From positions 1 through 64,000 of the forward strand of contig NZ_BQUN01000034.1 of the NCBI RefSeq assembly GCF_026008495.1: a DNA stretch of 64,000 bases, in the 5' to 3' direction. The notes under the pieces are model-generated. The model was not told the DNA's origin. It saw nothing but the letters and a program-made list of their open reading frames with translations, and did not search any database. Position numbers and translations under genes: made by a program. The stretch is from Streptomyces sp. A012304. GTDB lineage: Bacteria; Actinomycetota; Actinomycetes; Streptomycetales; Streptomycetaceae. Below are positions 63,016 to 64,000 of the stretch, piece after piece; the first letter of the stretch is position 1; each line of letters opens with the position of its first letter.

Positions 63016-64000
63016 TTCCGCAGCAGCCTTCCCGCCCGCTCGCGCAGGACGTTCACCGCGTCCGTGGCGGCCTTCTCGGCCCGGACGCCGGCCTTGTCGG
63101 TGGTGCCCGCGGCCCACGCGCCGGCGTGCAGGGCGACGGTCTTCCTGCGCACGGTGGTCTCGACGGCGAGCGGCTGGAGCCGGAACTTGCCGTCGTCCCA
63201 GCGCAGCAGGCCGACGCAGGCACCGGAGGCCGCGACGGCCTCCGGGGTGAGGGGGCCGGCGGCGGGGACGCGGTCGGTGTCGACGGTGAGGGTGCGTCCG
63301 GCGACGGTGAGGGTGAGCAGGTCGCCGTCCTGCCGGATGGTGTAGCCCTCCAGGAGCACCGGTTCGGCCAGGCCCGCCGGGTGGCGGTCCAGGGGCGCGG
63401 TGGCCGGGGCGGTCGCGGCGGACAGGGCGACGCGGGCGGTGGCGAGGGCGTCGGCCGGGTCACCGGCGCGGGCGTGCTCGTCGTCCCAGATCAGGTCGCC
63501 CTCGGCGGTGAGGGGCATGTCGGTGAGGTCCATGGACCGGCCTTCGCCGAGGGCCGCGAGCAGGGACAGGTGCGGTCGCAGCAGCTGCCAGACGCCCGCC
63601 GCGACGACGGTGTCCGGCTTCGGCACCGAGACACTCGCGCGGACCAGGCGGGGTGGGGTGCCGTCGGCCGGTTCGAACACGGCGTGGACCTGGGCCTGTG
63701 CGGCGGTCGCGTGTTCGTGCAGGTCGACGCCGAGCGGCAGCAGCCGCCCGGTGGCGGTGCCGCAGACCCGCGGTGCGGCATTGCCGGGCTGGGTCAGCAG
63801 CAGGGCGCGCGCCCACAGGTCGCCCCAGCGGCGGGCGGGGAACCGCTCCAGGGCGGCGCCCGGGCAGGAGGCGGCGAGTTCGGCGGCGAGTCCGTCGAGG
63901 AGGGTGGCCAGGCGGCGCAGGGCGGGGTCGGGAAGCATGGCGGAGACGATCTGCGCGGCGGAGCCGACGAGTTCGTGGTCGATGCCCTGCCAGCCCGCGC
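63012..64000 (-). CDS. Unknown protein of the MoxR-VWA-DUF5682 operon, 5' end outside the window
   Basis: The frame is open from the window edge to a stop at 63012; coding text continues upstream of the first in-frame ATG (63938) as GIDHELVGSAAQIVSAML, so the true start lies beyond 64000. The visible 329 residues are Ala/Leu-rich with beta-type segments (RLVRASVSVPKPDT, LLTLTVAGRTLTVDTDR) and a basic helical end (RAEKAATDAVNVLRERAGRLLRK). No family is recognised. Its 4-bp overlap with the VWA gene places it in the same operon; in related loci, as I recall, SWIM zinc-finger proteins and other unknown genes lie next to these. Confidence 0.8.
   Translation of the reverse strand, partial: AGWQGIDHELVGSAAQIVSAMLPDPALRRLATLLDGLAAELAASCPGAALERFPARRWGDLWARALLLTQPGNAAPRVCGTATGRLLPLGVDLHEHATAAQAQVHAVFEPADGTPPRLVRASVSVPKPDTVVAAGVWQLLRPHLSLLAALGEGRSMDLTDMPLTAEGDLIWDDEHARAGDPADALATARVALSAATAPATAPLDRHPAGLAEPVLLEGYTIRQDGDLLTLTVAGRTLTVDTDRVPAAGPLTPEAVAASGACVGLLRWDDGKFRLQPLAVETTVRRKTVALHAGAWAAGTTDKAGVRAEKAATDAVNVLRERAGRLLRK

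Overview
The window is a chromosomal segment of a high-GC actinomycete, almost certainly a Streptomyces. The evidence is the extreme GC third-position bias, near absence of TTA codons (one in-frame TTA was noticed), GTG starts, two perfect CebR boxes (TGGGAGCGCTCCCA), and many secreted glycoside hydrolases with Streptomyces-type domain stacks. No rRNA, tRNA, CRISPR array, transposase or integrase was seen. All calls come from reading the sequence and translations; no database search was run.

Layout. (1) 1-7.8 kb, minus strand: a DUF5132-type small protein, an ABC exporter with an extra HMA-like N-terminal domain, and the start of an NRPS (C-A-PCP-C-A...) that leaves the window. (2) 8.7-13.7 kb: a secreted GH5 mannanase and a virginiamycin B lyase-like gene diverging around a CebR box, then a catalase and a remnant of an M20 amidohydrolase. 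(3) 13.8-18.6 kb: a SpoIIE-type phosphatase and a MASE1 membrane protein as a gene pair (the MASE1 gene carries the TTA codon), phosphoglucomutase, a small membrane protein and a PlsC-like acyltransferase diverging around a 20-bp palindrome. (4) 18.7-27.7 kb: a galactan utilisation locus with a LacI regulator, twin operators, ABC sugar importer, GH42 beta-galactosidase and secreted GH30 enzyme.

(5) 27.7-34.6 kb, minus strand: a tight cassette of five genes matching the STM4015-4014-4013-4012-4011 families in that order (leucine-rich-repeat-like protein, ATP-grasp-like protein, alkaline-phosphatase-fold hydrolase, two radical SAM enzymes), followed 28 bp later by a CYTH-CHAD protein. The cassette has, to my knowledge, no assigned function and is the best candidate here for an undescribed system. 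(6) 34.7-41.1 kb: a frameshifted small gene, a stand-alone FAD-binding subunit, a tandem GNAT enzyme, a DUF4157 (extracellular contractile injection system-type) effector with an unrecognised C-terminal domain, an M23 peptidase and a CPBP protease. (7) 41.2-49.6 kb: a duplicated-module histidine kinase with its NarL-type regulator, pyruvate carboxylase and a Ser/Thr kinase. (8) 49.7-57.7 kb: GH25 lysozyme, a small Cys/His protein, a cytosolic-looking GH16 protein, a 1734-residue double-GH43 enzyme, and a GNAT gene behind a second CebR box. (9) 57.7-64 kb, minus strand: a four-gene operon with overlapping ends: an unknown gene (partial), a VWA protein, a MoxR-type AAA+ ATPase and a DUF5682 protein.

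The common theme is polysaccharide use (mannan, galactan, arabinan-type substrates), with CebR and a galactan LacI repressor as the visible switches. Several poorly understood multi-gene systems sit between these loci.
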